A stretch of 64,000 bases of DNA from Paralvinella palmiformis (Eukaryota; Annelida; Polychaeta; Terebellida; Alvinellidae), in assembly GCA_025642065.1 (NCBI GenBank), contig JAODUP010000855.1, positions 62,001 through 126,000 on the forward strand, read 5' to 3'. The notes below the pieces were generated by a model, which ran no database searches, was not told the DNA's origin, and saw nothing but the letters and a program-made list of their open reading frames with translations. This document shows, piece after piece, positions 1 to 11,600 of the stretch. The translations under genes and the position numbers were made by a program. Positions within the stretch are counted from its first letter, which is position 1. The number at the start of each line of letters is the position of its first letter.

Positions 1-840
1 ATCTGTTTTCTGCTCTAAGTGAGTCTGTGTAGTGACTCTAGAACTGTATAAAGCTAGGCTAGTCTTAAAAATAATCTTGTTGGGGGTTACCCGACTGTAT
101 GACTCTAAAACCACGGTATGGCCGTATGGAATTGGGAAGAAATGAAAAATACATTTCAACAATTTTTTCATGCTTAAATTCTGCTTGTATTTGTCGTTTG
201 ATTGGTGTTTTGCTTCAATCGGTACCCTTTAAATTTCAAGTCCTTTTTGAACATTGAAATATTGGCGTACTTGCGCTTTCTTCACTGTGTGCATATATTG
301 GATGAATTAGCTTGCTTGTGGGGGCTATTATGCATGGTGACGTTTTATTATCGAATGACATGCATATATGATTATCTGCGGACTGAGGAATATTTATTAA
401 AACGAAGTGGTTGCGTAGCCGAGCATCGGAACCGTGTTTGCTAGAGCTAAAGGTCCAAGCATTCAATGCGCATGTGCTGACTCCCGATGGCGGCAAGGAC
501 TTGCGCATGCACTAACTTCTGAACCAGTGTTTGAGCTAGGATTTGAAATTTAGGGGACATGTGTCTCCCCCTTTTGAAAAAAGTGAGACATCACATTTTA
601 CGATAACTAAAAGAATCCAACATGCACAAGTCACACACACAATTATTAATATATACACACTATATAAAATTATTGTGTAATTGTGTGCTTGTTTGTTTGA
701 AATTTACACATGCATTTGTGTCACTGTGTCTAATGTACCACCAAGATTGCAGTGCAAATGCTTATAATGGTTTATAAGTTTATTAATAACAAAATCTCTC
801 CTTATCAACTTCAATGAACCTGAAATCATTAGTACAATGT

Positions 841-842
<2 letters not shown>

Positions 843-878
<36 letters not shown>
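843..878. repeat. AT microsatellite
   Basis: Uninterrupted (AT) run of 36 bp. Flanking CAGTGATAT/ATATCACTG segments extend it into a partial hairpin. Confidence 0.95.
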
Positions 879-881
<3 letters not shown>

Positions 882-1049
882 TGTAGCCAGTGATATGCAT
901 TCACAATGATACATTTGTTGATTAAAAAGTTCACCTCACTGGCTGCCATCAATATATGATACTATAAATATATATATATATATAATAAGTATAAACACAG
1001 TACTAACATTTGAAAAAATAGTATATTTATTTTTTACACAGTTTTTAAT

Positions 1050-1316
1050 CTATCCTTCCCCTGTTACGGAGATGGGTTTTCTACTTGTTCTGTACTGAAA
1101 ACCCTCTCTCTCTACATCTGCAGTGTGGACTGGAAACACCACTGCCATCAATGCCAGGATCAACAGGTTTGGAAACACATCCCTATGGTGGGTGTTGATG
1201 ATGTTCCACAAAACTAGAAGTGACTCTGTAGGGTAGTGTTGGGACCTGACCAGAGTCTTCAGCATAGCCCACTCCTGATGAGTCTTGGATGCTTCAATAT
1301 ATGATTCATCCCCCAT
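1050..1316 (-). pseudogene. hAT-family transposase C-terminal (dimerisation) fragment, frameshifted
   Basis: The minus strand reads HHRDVFPNLLILALMAVVFP then VHTADVER, the start of the hAT C-terminal dimerisation motif as found in ZNF862/KRAB-A-like proteins. After VER the expected ERGFSVQNK continues only in another frame, where a stop follows. At least one frameshift and one stop break the frame. No N-terminal part is adjacent. Confidence 0.7.
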
Positions 1317-1984
1317 CCATACTTTTGACTCAACATGGCAATTTCATCATTGCCAAGTTTGCCAGCATTCTTCCTCTGACGTACCATTCAGTCCATGTAG
1401 GCCCAGTACAGATAATGCCTTATTGTATCAAAAGTTATATGTAATAGCTCACCCAGACACCTTAATGATAAGCTAAAACAGCTATACTGTTACAAAACAG
1501 AACGCAAATTCCGAAATGAGCCTTATTTACATCCCTACACAAAATTTATTTTCTAGGATTAAAATCAGTGTCTAACTTATTTTCGATAGCTACGTCATTT
1601 GCTAGGTACAGTGTACTATAAATTACACAAAAATGCTGAATATTGGATCGTCATTGAAGTAATCTACATAACAGACATTATCTACATATTAAATAATTGT
1701 GCACAGTAGCATCTTAACATCTATTTTTGTTTCCTGACAATCCTTCTGATCATCAGATGAAAACTTCTCTTGTGTTAAGCATATCAGACTACCTTATATA
1801 CTTGCGTATATAAGTCGAGGTAAATTTTTGACCCTGTAATTCTATCCTCAGGCATATGCTCGCTATATAATTTGAGGTCAAGTATCGCCTTAAAATCCCT
1901 AAAACTCCAATTCATTGTCGCCATTCATGAAAAAGCTGACCCAGGCCTATCAAACTCATGGTGTCAGCAAGTGCTTTGTAAATA

Positions 1985-2130
1985 GATCAATATCTTCACT
2001 GGCAGCGAAACACATGGATTTCACTTTGACTGGTGAGACAGTACATATGTCTCAACAAGAAAGGTCCCCTGAAGAAACGTCCAGAGTTTGAATTCGTGGC
2101 TTGAGATTCTCTGTGGCTATGCCTTATTAT
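1985..2130 (+). repeat. Dispersed repeat, copy 1 (inverted copy near 23115-23290)
   Basis: The block from GGTGAGACAGTACATATGTC to GAATTCGTGGCTTGAGATTC recurs in reverse complement at about 23115-23260, where the matching part reads GGTTCGAGATTC, a good pol III B-box. A SINE-like origin is likely. Confidence 0.6.
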
Positions 2131-2189
2131 AAATGCTAAAACACACATGGATTTCGCTTTTATGTTATTGTAAAGTCATGGCTCGTTGT

Positions 2190-2400
2190 CGAACTGATTG
2201 ATGTTAGAAAGAGTTAGTGATAGCCTGTTTGTGCCGATTAATGGTTTGTAGCCAACCAATTGTGGGGTCAAACGGGTGTGGAATCATAGTTCTCTTATTG
2301 GTTGATGTGCGAGAGAAGTTGGTGGTCACCTGTTTTGTCCCGCTTGGCGGTTTGTGGCTGGCCAGTTGTTTGGATCGCACGGGTGTAGATGTAGTAGACG
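2190..2400 (+). repeat. Diverged tandem duplication, about 105-bp unit
   Basis: The segment starting ATTGATGTTAGAAAG (about 2197) and the one starting GTTGATGTGCGAGAG (about 2301) align over about 100 bp, sharing CCTGTTTTGT/CCTGTTTGTG, GGTTTGTGGC/GGTTTGTAGC and CGGGTGTAGA/CGGGTGTGGA. The second copy is open in one frame and the first is not. Confidence 0.6.
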
Positions 2401-4541
2401 CTGGGTTTGTACTTTATTCATATTTTCATGGTGTGGGTTGAATATGTGAAGGGTTTGTTAGTTGTTAGTAAATGTTTGTTATGGTACATCCAAGTCAGCG
2501 GAGATTGTATAAAGGGATATGTGGGTCGCCACTGGACAACACGCTGATTGTGCTGAACGGAGTATTCCCCTTTATATACCGGTTTAGATGTGTAGGAGGA
2601 GTTTTTGTAATGGATTGTTTCATTACAACTAGAGTAATAAACAAACTTGTAACACCAAACACACCTGATTGTAACTTCAACAGGCAAGTGTTATTAATTA
2701 ATTGTTTCACAGCAAGTGGCGAGCAAGGTTTCACAATACATATGGTGGTACTGGTAGGTAACAGTGCGTGACTATCAAGTATTATTACATAAAGACCGGC
2801 GTGTTTGTGAGATTCAAATAACAGTTTGGTGAAAATTAATTGTTATTTATTGATTAATAATGGATTAGTAGGCAACAATGTGATGATTGTATTCGACCTG
2901 GCTCTTATTGGGTTGAATCATATAGTGTTGTGTGTCAAGGATGTCTGGGAACTCCCTTTTACCTACCCCAAAAATCCTTTGTAGAATGAGAGGAGGTTTG
3001 ACAGTAAACCTTCTTTGATGTGCTGATTAAAATTAATGTTTTAGTCCTGTTAGATCACGAACAAGCAAAACATGTGTTGTAAAATATTGCTGGTGTCACG
3101 CCACTTATGTAGAAGTGCAATATTTACAATAATTATGCGACATCAGTGTCGTGCTATCTAAACAAATATGTGATATTTTATTTTAAAATGCAAAAATATT
3201 GCAAAATCGCGTCCTAGCTCAAACACCACATAATACACTTTTATTTGAACTAAAGTTAGGTTGAGGCTTTCGACAGCTTTGAAGATGTTCAAACAAGAAT
3301 AAAGGAGATTGAAGATATCACATCTGTCCAACTATATTGACGCGATTGTAACACGTTGGCTCGGATCTTTTTATGTCTGCATCCGAAACAAGCAAAAATA
3401 GGTGCTTGTGTGTTCAGTGCTCTGTACTTTTACATCAGCATCCACGGTTCCATGTCTTATTACTAGAAAAATGTATATTTGGCGCATGCGCATTGAGTGC
3501 TCGGACCTTTAACGCCTTGTTAAAAATCTTTCAACAAATCCGTTGTTTTGTGTACATTCGTACTACAACAGTAGCAAGCAATAATGGTGGATTTATGTCT
3601 TCCTATCATACTGAATGACCTTAAGTGAAACTTTTATCACATGCAACATATTTTGTGGTCCGCTTTATTCACTTCATATGGTTCCATACATTACAATATT
3701 CACCACTAGATGGATGAACAAAAGCTAACTATCATTAGGGGTGATACGCCTGATGATCCCGGATGATATCTGGTCACACAACTTTTTTATTTATTCATAA
3801 ATATTAATTTAGAAAGGTTCACAAATTAGTTGGTGGTTTTAACAAATAAATAGTGGTTTTACATTTATGTGTAATCATCTGATCGACGACGTAAATACGT
3901 CGTCAGAACTCACATGCAGTTTTCCAGTATATTTTCCTTTCTGGCACCAAATTTGAAGGTCCAACACAAGGGTGAGTTGAGCTTTATGTGATGATTGTGA
4001 ATTGTTAGTAGACTCCAAAAATCTATTGAAAATACTAGTGAATCTATATTTGAAACAAGCTTGTAAGTTGTATGATATCTATCTATTACTGGCATGGGTG
4101 TATTTAAATGAAAAAATGCTTCATGAACAATATATTCCACTAGACTATTTATAAAAAATAAAATAAATAATTCCTACCTACCGTATGGATTTTTTGTGGC
4201 CATGTAACCCCCAACCAATTTATTTTTAAGACTGCTAGGTGAAATCACATAGGTATAACACCCAGATTGAGTTTTTAATATTAAAGTTAACAAATTTAAG
4301 GCAAATAAAATCACTAGTTTAAAAGATCAAGGGAATTCTACAGAAATTATATAAAAACAAATCTGCAATGCCCATACCCCTCTGACAGAATTATCTGAAC
4401 ATTCATGAAATTATCTTAAATTAATAGATCAATTTCATAATAAATTGTTACTAATAGCCAAATTACTTGTGACTTTTCAAATAATGGGTTATTAAACTGA
4501 TTCTACGTAACTAATGTATGATAAAATTCCAATCAACAAAC

Positions 4542-5143
4542 CATTAATTCAACTTGTATAGTACCATCATGCACTGGTATCGCACTGTACAGAACTGCTT
4601 CATGAGATCCATGCTCAGCTATCTGTTTTCCTTCAGCTGTCAACTCCAAATGTTTACTTGATTTCTGATCACAGGTAACAAGCTATAACAAAAATATTTT
4701 AGGTAGAAATATAAATGTATTCAGCTGAAATATATATTATATTTAATATTAATTTAGCTTTTACAAAGCTGCAAAATTTAAATAACAACTTGCATAACAA
4801 AGCCAATCAGCATTAGACAAAAAATAACAATATAATTATTACAGTTAAAATAATTCGTCTTTAATTATCTGCTGCATATTGTAATTATATTTGTATACAC
4901 GATTGCTCACATATGATCGTGTTTGCATCATATTCGGGTTTCCATGTGTCATCTACACAAGACCTGCTATTATGTGTGTATTAAATAACAAAAGAAATAA
5001 CTAACATTTCCCTTTGCCTGAATACTCTTAATAGCACCAACTATCTTTTGATGATCGATATCCCTCTTATTTGCCAACTCAAGTGTGTTGAAACTCGATT
5101 TATCAGCCAAATACAACAAAATCTCGTCTGCTAGGTCTGCCAT
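4542..5143 (-). CDS. FARSA: FARSA, phenylalanyl-tRNA synthetase alpha subunit (first two coding exons only)
   Basis: Cytosolic PheRS alpha chain, which charges tRNA-Phe as an alpha2-beta2 enzyme. Exon 1 is 5143..5006 (46 codons, ATG at 5143, donor GTTAGT). Exon 2 is 4682..4542 (47 codons, acceptor TTATAG, donor GTTTGT). Both end in phase 0. The translation starts MADLADEILLYLADKSS, continues with VGAIKSIQAKGN, then SSKHLELTAEG and AEHGSHEAVLYSAIP, and ends at VELM. This is collinear with the N-terminal winged-helix part of animal FARSA (human has KHWELTAEG, then GSHEA). The class II catalytic core is absent: I found no exon 3 on the minus strand between 1 and 4541, so the rest lies left of the window or across a long intron. 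Neither exon contains a stop. The gene faces the YIPF gene, and the starts are 521 bp apart. Identification is firm; that the gene is intact is inferred. Confidence 0.9.
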
Positions 5144-5664
5144 GTTGAACTATCAATAATAGGACCGCAACTGAACGGGTTGTTCTAAACACCAATATGA
5201 TATATCTGATTGCTGGCTTATTTTGTATAAATGTGATAACAGTTTAACAAGGAAATATATCACAAATTTAGATATCTACACAGACCTTTATAGGTGTGTG
5301 TGTGCGTGTGCGTGTGTGTGCGTTACATATGTTGTTTCACACAATTTATATAATTAAACCAAAGACAGGTCTATTCTATAGATCTAGTTAAAATAAATTG
5401 TAGTATACTTATTTTAATTTAGAATTGACTGCTGAAACATATATAGTATTAAGTACAGTAAAATAGCTTCGAAAATACATAGCTAATAATATTTAGCTGT
5501 TATTTATTTAGTTCACTAATACAGTTTTTATTTAACTTTCAACCTTATGTGGGAATTTATCAAACATGTCTATCTGTACATTCCGTAAACAGATTTTGCT
5601 CTGTCACAGGTTTTATAAGCGGAAAACTTTATTGAATTAAATTGCTGTAGTGGCTACGTCAACA
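5144..5664. promoter_or_regulatory. Divergent promoter region between FARSA and the YIPF gene
   Basis: These 521 bp separate the oppositely oriented FARSA and YIPF start codons, so they must hold both 5' UTRs and probably both core promoters. The stretch is AT-rich, has a GT-rich microsatellite at about 5294-5322, and shows no CpG-rich core. A CRE-like TACGTCA lies at 5655-5661, just before the YIPF start. Bidirectional use is inferred from layout only. Confidence 0.5.
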
Positions 5665-8600
5665 ATGTCGCAAGCAGACACCGTTTTGGATATAAAAGAG
5701 GTAATTCTACATTTAAGACATTGCAAATTTATATTTATCAGACCAAATATATTTCCTAATAATGTAATAGGGTGTGTGTCATATGGTTATTTTAATCTAG
5801 AAGCCAACTCTCCCACAACTTCAGTTCAGACACTTGTGACTGTGTGTGTCTTGTCTGTTGAGTAATTAATTTAGTCACAATGACTGAATGAGTGTTGTCC
5901 CTCTCTTCAAATCAATCTTTAGAGACTAGCCTCTTGGCTTTTCCACTGTTGGTAATGTGATTAGTGTATTGGGGCATTGAGTGTCCAGTTAAAACAGCCG
6001 ATGTCAAGTTTATATGACATTTTCTCAACAGTGGAGAAAAGGTGAAGAATAAAATAGCTGATTACATTTCTGAATTCTAACACTTGTAACAGTATTCTGT
6101 TTGAACATCGGTGTCGTTTTACATAAAAACACTCGACTATGCTTTTGACAACGTATGATGGTGAATCTGTTAGCCAGCAATTTCCAAAAATATATTATCT
6201 TTTGTGGCTTATCAAAAACCTCTGGTATTATTAGACAAAATTGTTCTGGACAAATTAAATGTGTGTGTAATACATGAGATTGTGAACAAACAGCCTGAGT
6301 TATTTGAGTGATTCAACTCATCTCCCTGGGTTAAACCCAATTAAGTCAGGGTTTAGCCCAGGTTACACTATCTTTAGTGCTTGTTTTTCACCAAATGTGA
6401 GAATAAATTAGAGTAAAAGTGTTGTATCAACAGAAACTTACTGTGTTGTATTTACACATAATATAATAGTACAAATAGCATACACATTCATACCAGTAAT
6501 CTAAAGGTGATAGCTAATCACTATGTGTTTCCTAAACTAACACGCCACTTTTGCATAAATATTAAGTAATTATAAACTTAGAGACGATGTAAATTTGGTC
6601 TAAAACCCAATATCTAAGTTCTAACAGAAGCCAAACATAAAATACAGAAATGTGTATCTCAGTTAATGGGAAATATAATGGATAAGGTGGAGTGAAGCAA
6701 AACTAGCGGAATGTAATAAGCTTATCATACTTGGATGGCTAAATGAAGCCACTGAAGCTTAATGAAATATCTGAAGGAACAGTAAGCTGTCACTACCAGT
6801 TGATGACATAACCGTGGCAGTTAACTTCCCAGCCATATATCGGACGATTAATGACCATTGTATCATTTCATTGCTGAATAAGCCAATCTCTTAACAGTAC
6901 CCACAGTGCCAGTTACCCTGGTAAATTACTTGGTATCTTCTTTCCAGTTAATGAAAAAATAATTAGATTATTTCCACCCATCAGGTAAAAACAATGAATA
7001 TTATATAGTAAAAGTGGGAGGGTGTCAATATAAGTTTCCATTTGCTTCAGCCAATTGCAAAATAGGTTAATAAATTGCAGCTCCTGCAAAGTAATGGGAA
7101 TGTTTTCACGCATCAATAATCATGACATTGTTACAGATTATCTGATCTGAATCATTATTGTTTTGAATGATTAATCCCGAAATGTCACTTTTTACTTATA
7201 TCAGTTTTCACTGTAGACATCTCTTAAAAGTACTAGTACAAACTATTTGATCACTGTAATAGCCTTGTATCTGTATAAATAAACTTGACTTGCTCTAGGA
7301 CAGTGAAAGTTCTGTGATTGCTATAAATTGAGATCACCAAGAGCTATCAGTTTTCTATTAAATGATATAGGAATAAAATTTAGCTAAATAGAAATTATCT
7401 TCTTGAAAATATATATATTTATACTATAGACATGATGTGTGTCTTTGTTAAAACTCAGACATATCCAAAATGCTATTGAACTACAAATCCAGGGTTGGGT
7501 TTTTTCCTTGTAAAAAGGGATTTCTTCCCTTCCCATTGGAAGAAATGGATTTTTACCAAAAAGAAAACCTTTCTTCTGGGAAGAAATTGAGAAAAAACTG
7601 CCAACGTATAGAGTAATCTGATAATCCAAACTGAAATGATACTCTCCACCCCACTGTATAAACAATTCAGTAACTGATGACAATAGCATACAAATAACAA
7701 ATCACATACTAATGTTGGGTAAAAACTGAGGAATACTTTGTCACTTGTTAAAATTTGGGGTAGAGACCTGTAGTTGTCACCTTGGGCACCGCCATTGAGG
7801 AATACCAAACTTGAGACTCTTTTTAAAGAGTCTTACTTTGTGCAATCAACAAGTGGCTTCTACCAATCCAAGCTGATTAACAATTATCTGTCTTCATTTG
7901 TTCACATATTAATTGTCAGATGATCCAAGCTGATTAATCAATCAGCAGATTAGCAATTATCTGTCTTCATTGTCAAATGATTTTCTTGATCTCAATAGTA
8001 GAGCTTAATTGTGAATTGTAATCATTATCATCAATAATAAATACAATTATTTTCAATATGTTGTACAAAACTGATCAATTTAGTTTCTTCCATTTGTCCC
8101 CAAAGATTTTTTGCAAACCAGAAGATATGAGAACTTATATTATCCAATTGTAATTTCAAATATATCATATGTATATGAATTGTATGAAAGGTATATTATT
8201 TGTCAAATTTAAAATGCCATATCTAAATTTAGATGGTGATTTTGTATTTTTTTTTTAGTTTCTTCCATTTCTTTCCAAAATGGGAGGGAAAAAAGTATTT
8301 CTTCCATATTGGAAAAAACACATTTTATGCCATGGTTATTTCCATCCATGGAAAAAACATGCCAATCCTGTCCAAATCTAACTGTGTTATTTCCATTTTG
8401 TTTAAAATAGGCAATTTAAATTTTAATTGAATTGGCTGTTAATTCCAGTTCTGAAATGGAACTGACCTTGTGTCTATTTAAACATATGTTTAGTGATTGA
8501 CATGACATTTTAGAGTAAGATTACTTGAATACAGTTTATTATCATCTGGTTTTTACCAGTATTTTTATTTCAATAATTGCAAATTTTATTTCAGGATGTC

Positions 8601-11600
8601 CCTCTCACAGATGATCTACACTTTCAAGGTAAGTAATAACAAAGATATGTCTTCTTGCTTTTTATGGATTTAGTGTAATCATCTTAATTTGTATCCGGAC
8701 TATAAGTTTGCCTAACCTCTATACTAGGTGTGCCACTGAGCTCAGTTATTTTTGAGGATCAATAAAAGTTTTGTTATTATTGTACCAGTTTATAGTATTT
8801 AGATATTCTTAATACATGATAGTTTAGTGTGAAGCTTTCTGGTGCTGTTTTCAGACATAGCCCACTCCGACAGCCCTGATGAGCCACCCGGAGCCAAAGT
8901 ACAAACTCACACATTTACCAACTTCCCAGATCCACATGACTCAGATGAAGACGTAGAGTCTGAGGTAGCTTAAAATATTATCACTAAATATCAACTTGTT
9001 TATGATATGTTATCAATTTTACTTTGATACTCAACTTTGCCATGCAGTCATCATTTATGTTGTTGCATATCTGATTAAATGTTGATAAAAGAACACTTAA
9101 ATACAATTGCGTTGATTTTTAGTAAAGAAACGTATATGTTAAAATGTAATGTGATTTAGATGGTAAGCCATTATTAAACCTGTGATGCTATAGTTAATTA
9201 ATTAATTTCAGTTACTGAAAGGTGAGAAGAAATCGGCATCATTTTGGACATTTGAGTATTATCAAGGGTTCTTCGATGTTGAGAGTTACCAGGTGTTACG
9301 ACGAATTCTTGGCTCCATGTTGCCAAATCCAAGATGGAATTATCTGGAAAGAAACATCAGACCTAATCCTGATCTTTATGGTTAGTCTAGGTATATTAAC
9401 TCTCTGCCTATTGTGTGTGGTTCCTTCCCTGAGTACGATGGTTGTGTATGATATATGTTGTTCAGTGGATCATAATTGGTATGTGCATAGTTAATGATTA
9501 ATTGTAAATTTTCAAAGGATAATTACTAGCAGCAAAATAATCTGATATTGATTATCAGATCAAATGTGGTTTGTTAATACTGTTATTAATATTAGTTAGT
9601 CTGTACAACAAAATCTTTTAACCAGCTAGATACAGTAGGCCCTCATTATAACACAAAATCGGATATAACACAGTTAGACCTTGGATCCCAACTCCGGGAA
9701 TCCACGACAGAGCATTTTTAAGCGAAATGGCCTGAAATCCACCACTGACCGATAAAGATTACATAGACTCCCTATTATCGCCCACCGACTGCACTTTGTC
9801 TCAGTTTGTGGTCCACCTATATCGTGGTCGACAATTTGTTGACTCCCAAACGATAGCATTATAATGGCAGCCTACTGTATTGACTAACATGTATATCCAT
9901 GTTATAGTGTGTGTTTTTTTAAATTATTATCTAGGACCTTTCTGGATCTGTATAACATTGATATTTACAACCGCCATAGCAGGTAACTTGGCTAACTATA
10001 TACAATACTCTGGTCAAGATTACACATGGCAGTATGACTTTCACAAAGGTAAATCTTAATCCATTATCACGTTAGTCTTCAAAGATTATTTTGATAATAA
10101 TTTTAATCTGTTGTTTAGCATTCTTTGTGTTTATCACATTGTTTTATTGAGGACAATCAGTTAAATGTAAATTACAGGTGAAAGTTGAACATTGAATAAA
10201 TAGCATATAGTGATGTGTGTGTTACAAAGCTATTATTTATACTGATGGTATAGTGCAGTAATTTGTGGTTTGTCAACAGTGACATTTGCGGCGACTGCGA
10301 TCTTTGGTTATTGGTGGTTGATGCCCACAATACTGTATGGCGTGTTGTGGTGGCGAGGAAGTCAGGCAGGGTATACCTTCTCTGAAATGCTCTGTGTATA
10401 TGGATACTCACTGGCTATATACATCCCTATCTCTGTAAGTATTACTACTTGACTGTATACATCTCCTCTCTCATCTCTCTCTATAAATGTATTATCCACT
10501 GGCTATGAATATTCCTTAACTCATGTTAGTTTCTAGGAAATCACAAATGAGAACATTACCTCATTCTTGTCTACTCAGGTGAGTTTGTTACCATCTGGCA
10601 TACTACACAGAATATTTGTGTTTAAAATGAAGGGATTCTATTGTTTGTGTGGTTTAAATGTTTTAAAGTTTTTATGATTATCAACATAAATCTTTAGCTT
10701 TGGATTACTATCTATTGCTTGTGTTTTCAATGAGTATGTGTGTGTGTATATATATATATATTCCACTTTCAATAAGTAACACTTTCTGACTATATTCATC
10801 CCTATGTCTGTACTACTTGCTGTTTGTGTGTGTACATTTGCGTAATGTGAAAAGCATTGTCACCAGTAGATTTGTTACATTTCTAGTTTGTGCTAAAATG
10901 TTGTTGTATGTTATCTTATATCCTGAACAGATATTATGGGTGATACAGATATCATGGCTACAGTGGTTGTTAGTGATGCTTGGCATGGCATTGTCTGGTT
11001 CAGTGTTAGTGTTAACATTCTGGCCAGCTGTTAGTCAAGATGATAGAAAGGTAAACAACTGATTCTATGCTCTCAATGTAACCCATCTCTAACAGTATGT
11101 AAACAGATAAACTTATATAGCCATGTACATCTCTAACAGTATGTAAACAGATAAACTTATATAGCCATTTTGTTAAAATTTTCCAGCAGTAAAAGTAAAA
11201 GGAAAAACTGATTTTAGCCCAATGTAACCCATCTCTAACAGTATGTAAACAGATAAACTTATATAGCCATGTATATCTCTAACAGTATGTAAACAGATAA
11301 ACTTATATAGCCATGTATATCTCTAACAGTATGTAAACAGATAAACTTATATAGCCATGTATATCTCTAACAGTATGTAAACAGATAAACTTATATAGCC
11401 ATGTACATCTCTAACAGTATGTAAACAGATAAACTTATATAGCCATGTATATCTCTAACAGTATGTAAACAGATAAACTTATATAGCCATATACATCTCT
11501 AACAGTATGTAAACAGATAAACTTATATAGCCATGTACATCTCTAACAGTATGTAAACAGACAAACCTTATAAACAAACTAGGCTAGTTGTAGTCATATT

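Larger units (their letters stand above)
1..4541. other. Repeat-rich region left of FARSA exon 2
   Basis: Probably FARSA intron 2 or sequence beyond it. It contains an imperfect inverted pair with three matching blocks (about 70-100/4204-4236, 440-480/3480-3520, 525-545/3205-3228), a decayed hAT transposase end (1050-1316), a dispersed repeat (1985-2130), a diverged tandem duplication (about 2190-2400), and an AT microsatellite (843-878). No FARSA exon and no other host gene was recognised. Confidence 0.6.

Noticed and set aside
202..508. Open frames on both strands near the left edge
   Set aside because: No recognisable domain, and they overlap the inverted repeat arm. Treated as chance.
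11085..11582. Regular 44-bp repeats as a CRISPR array
   Set aside because: Units are directly abutting with no unique spacers, the genome is animal, and there are no cas genes. It is an intronic tandem repeat.
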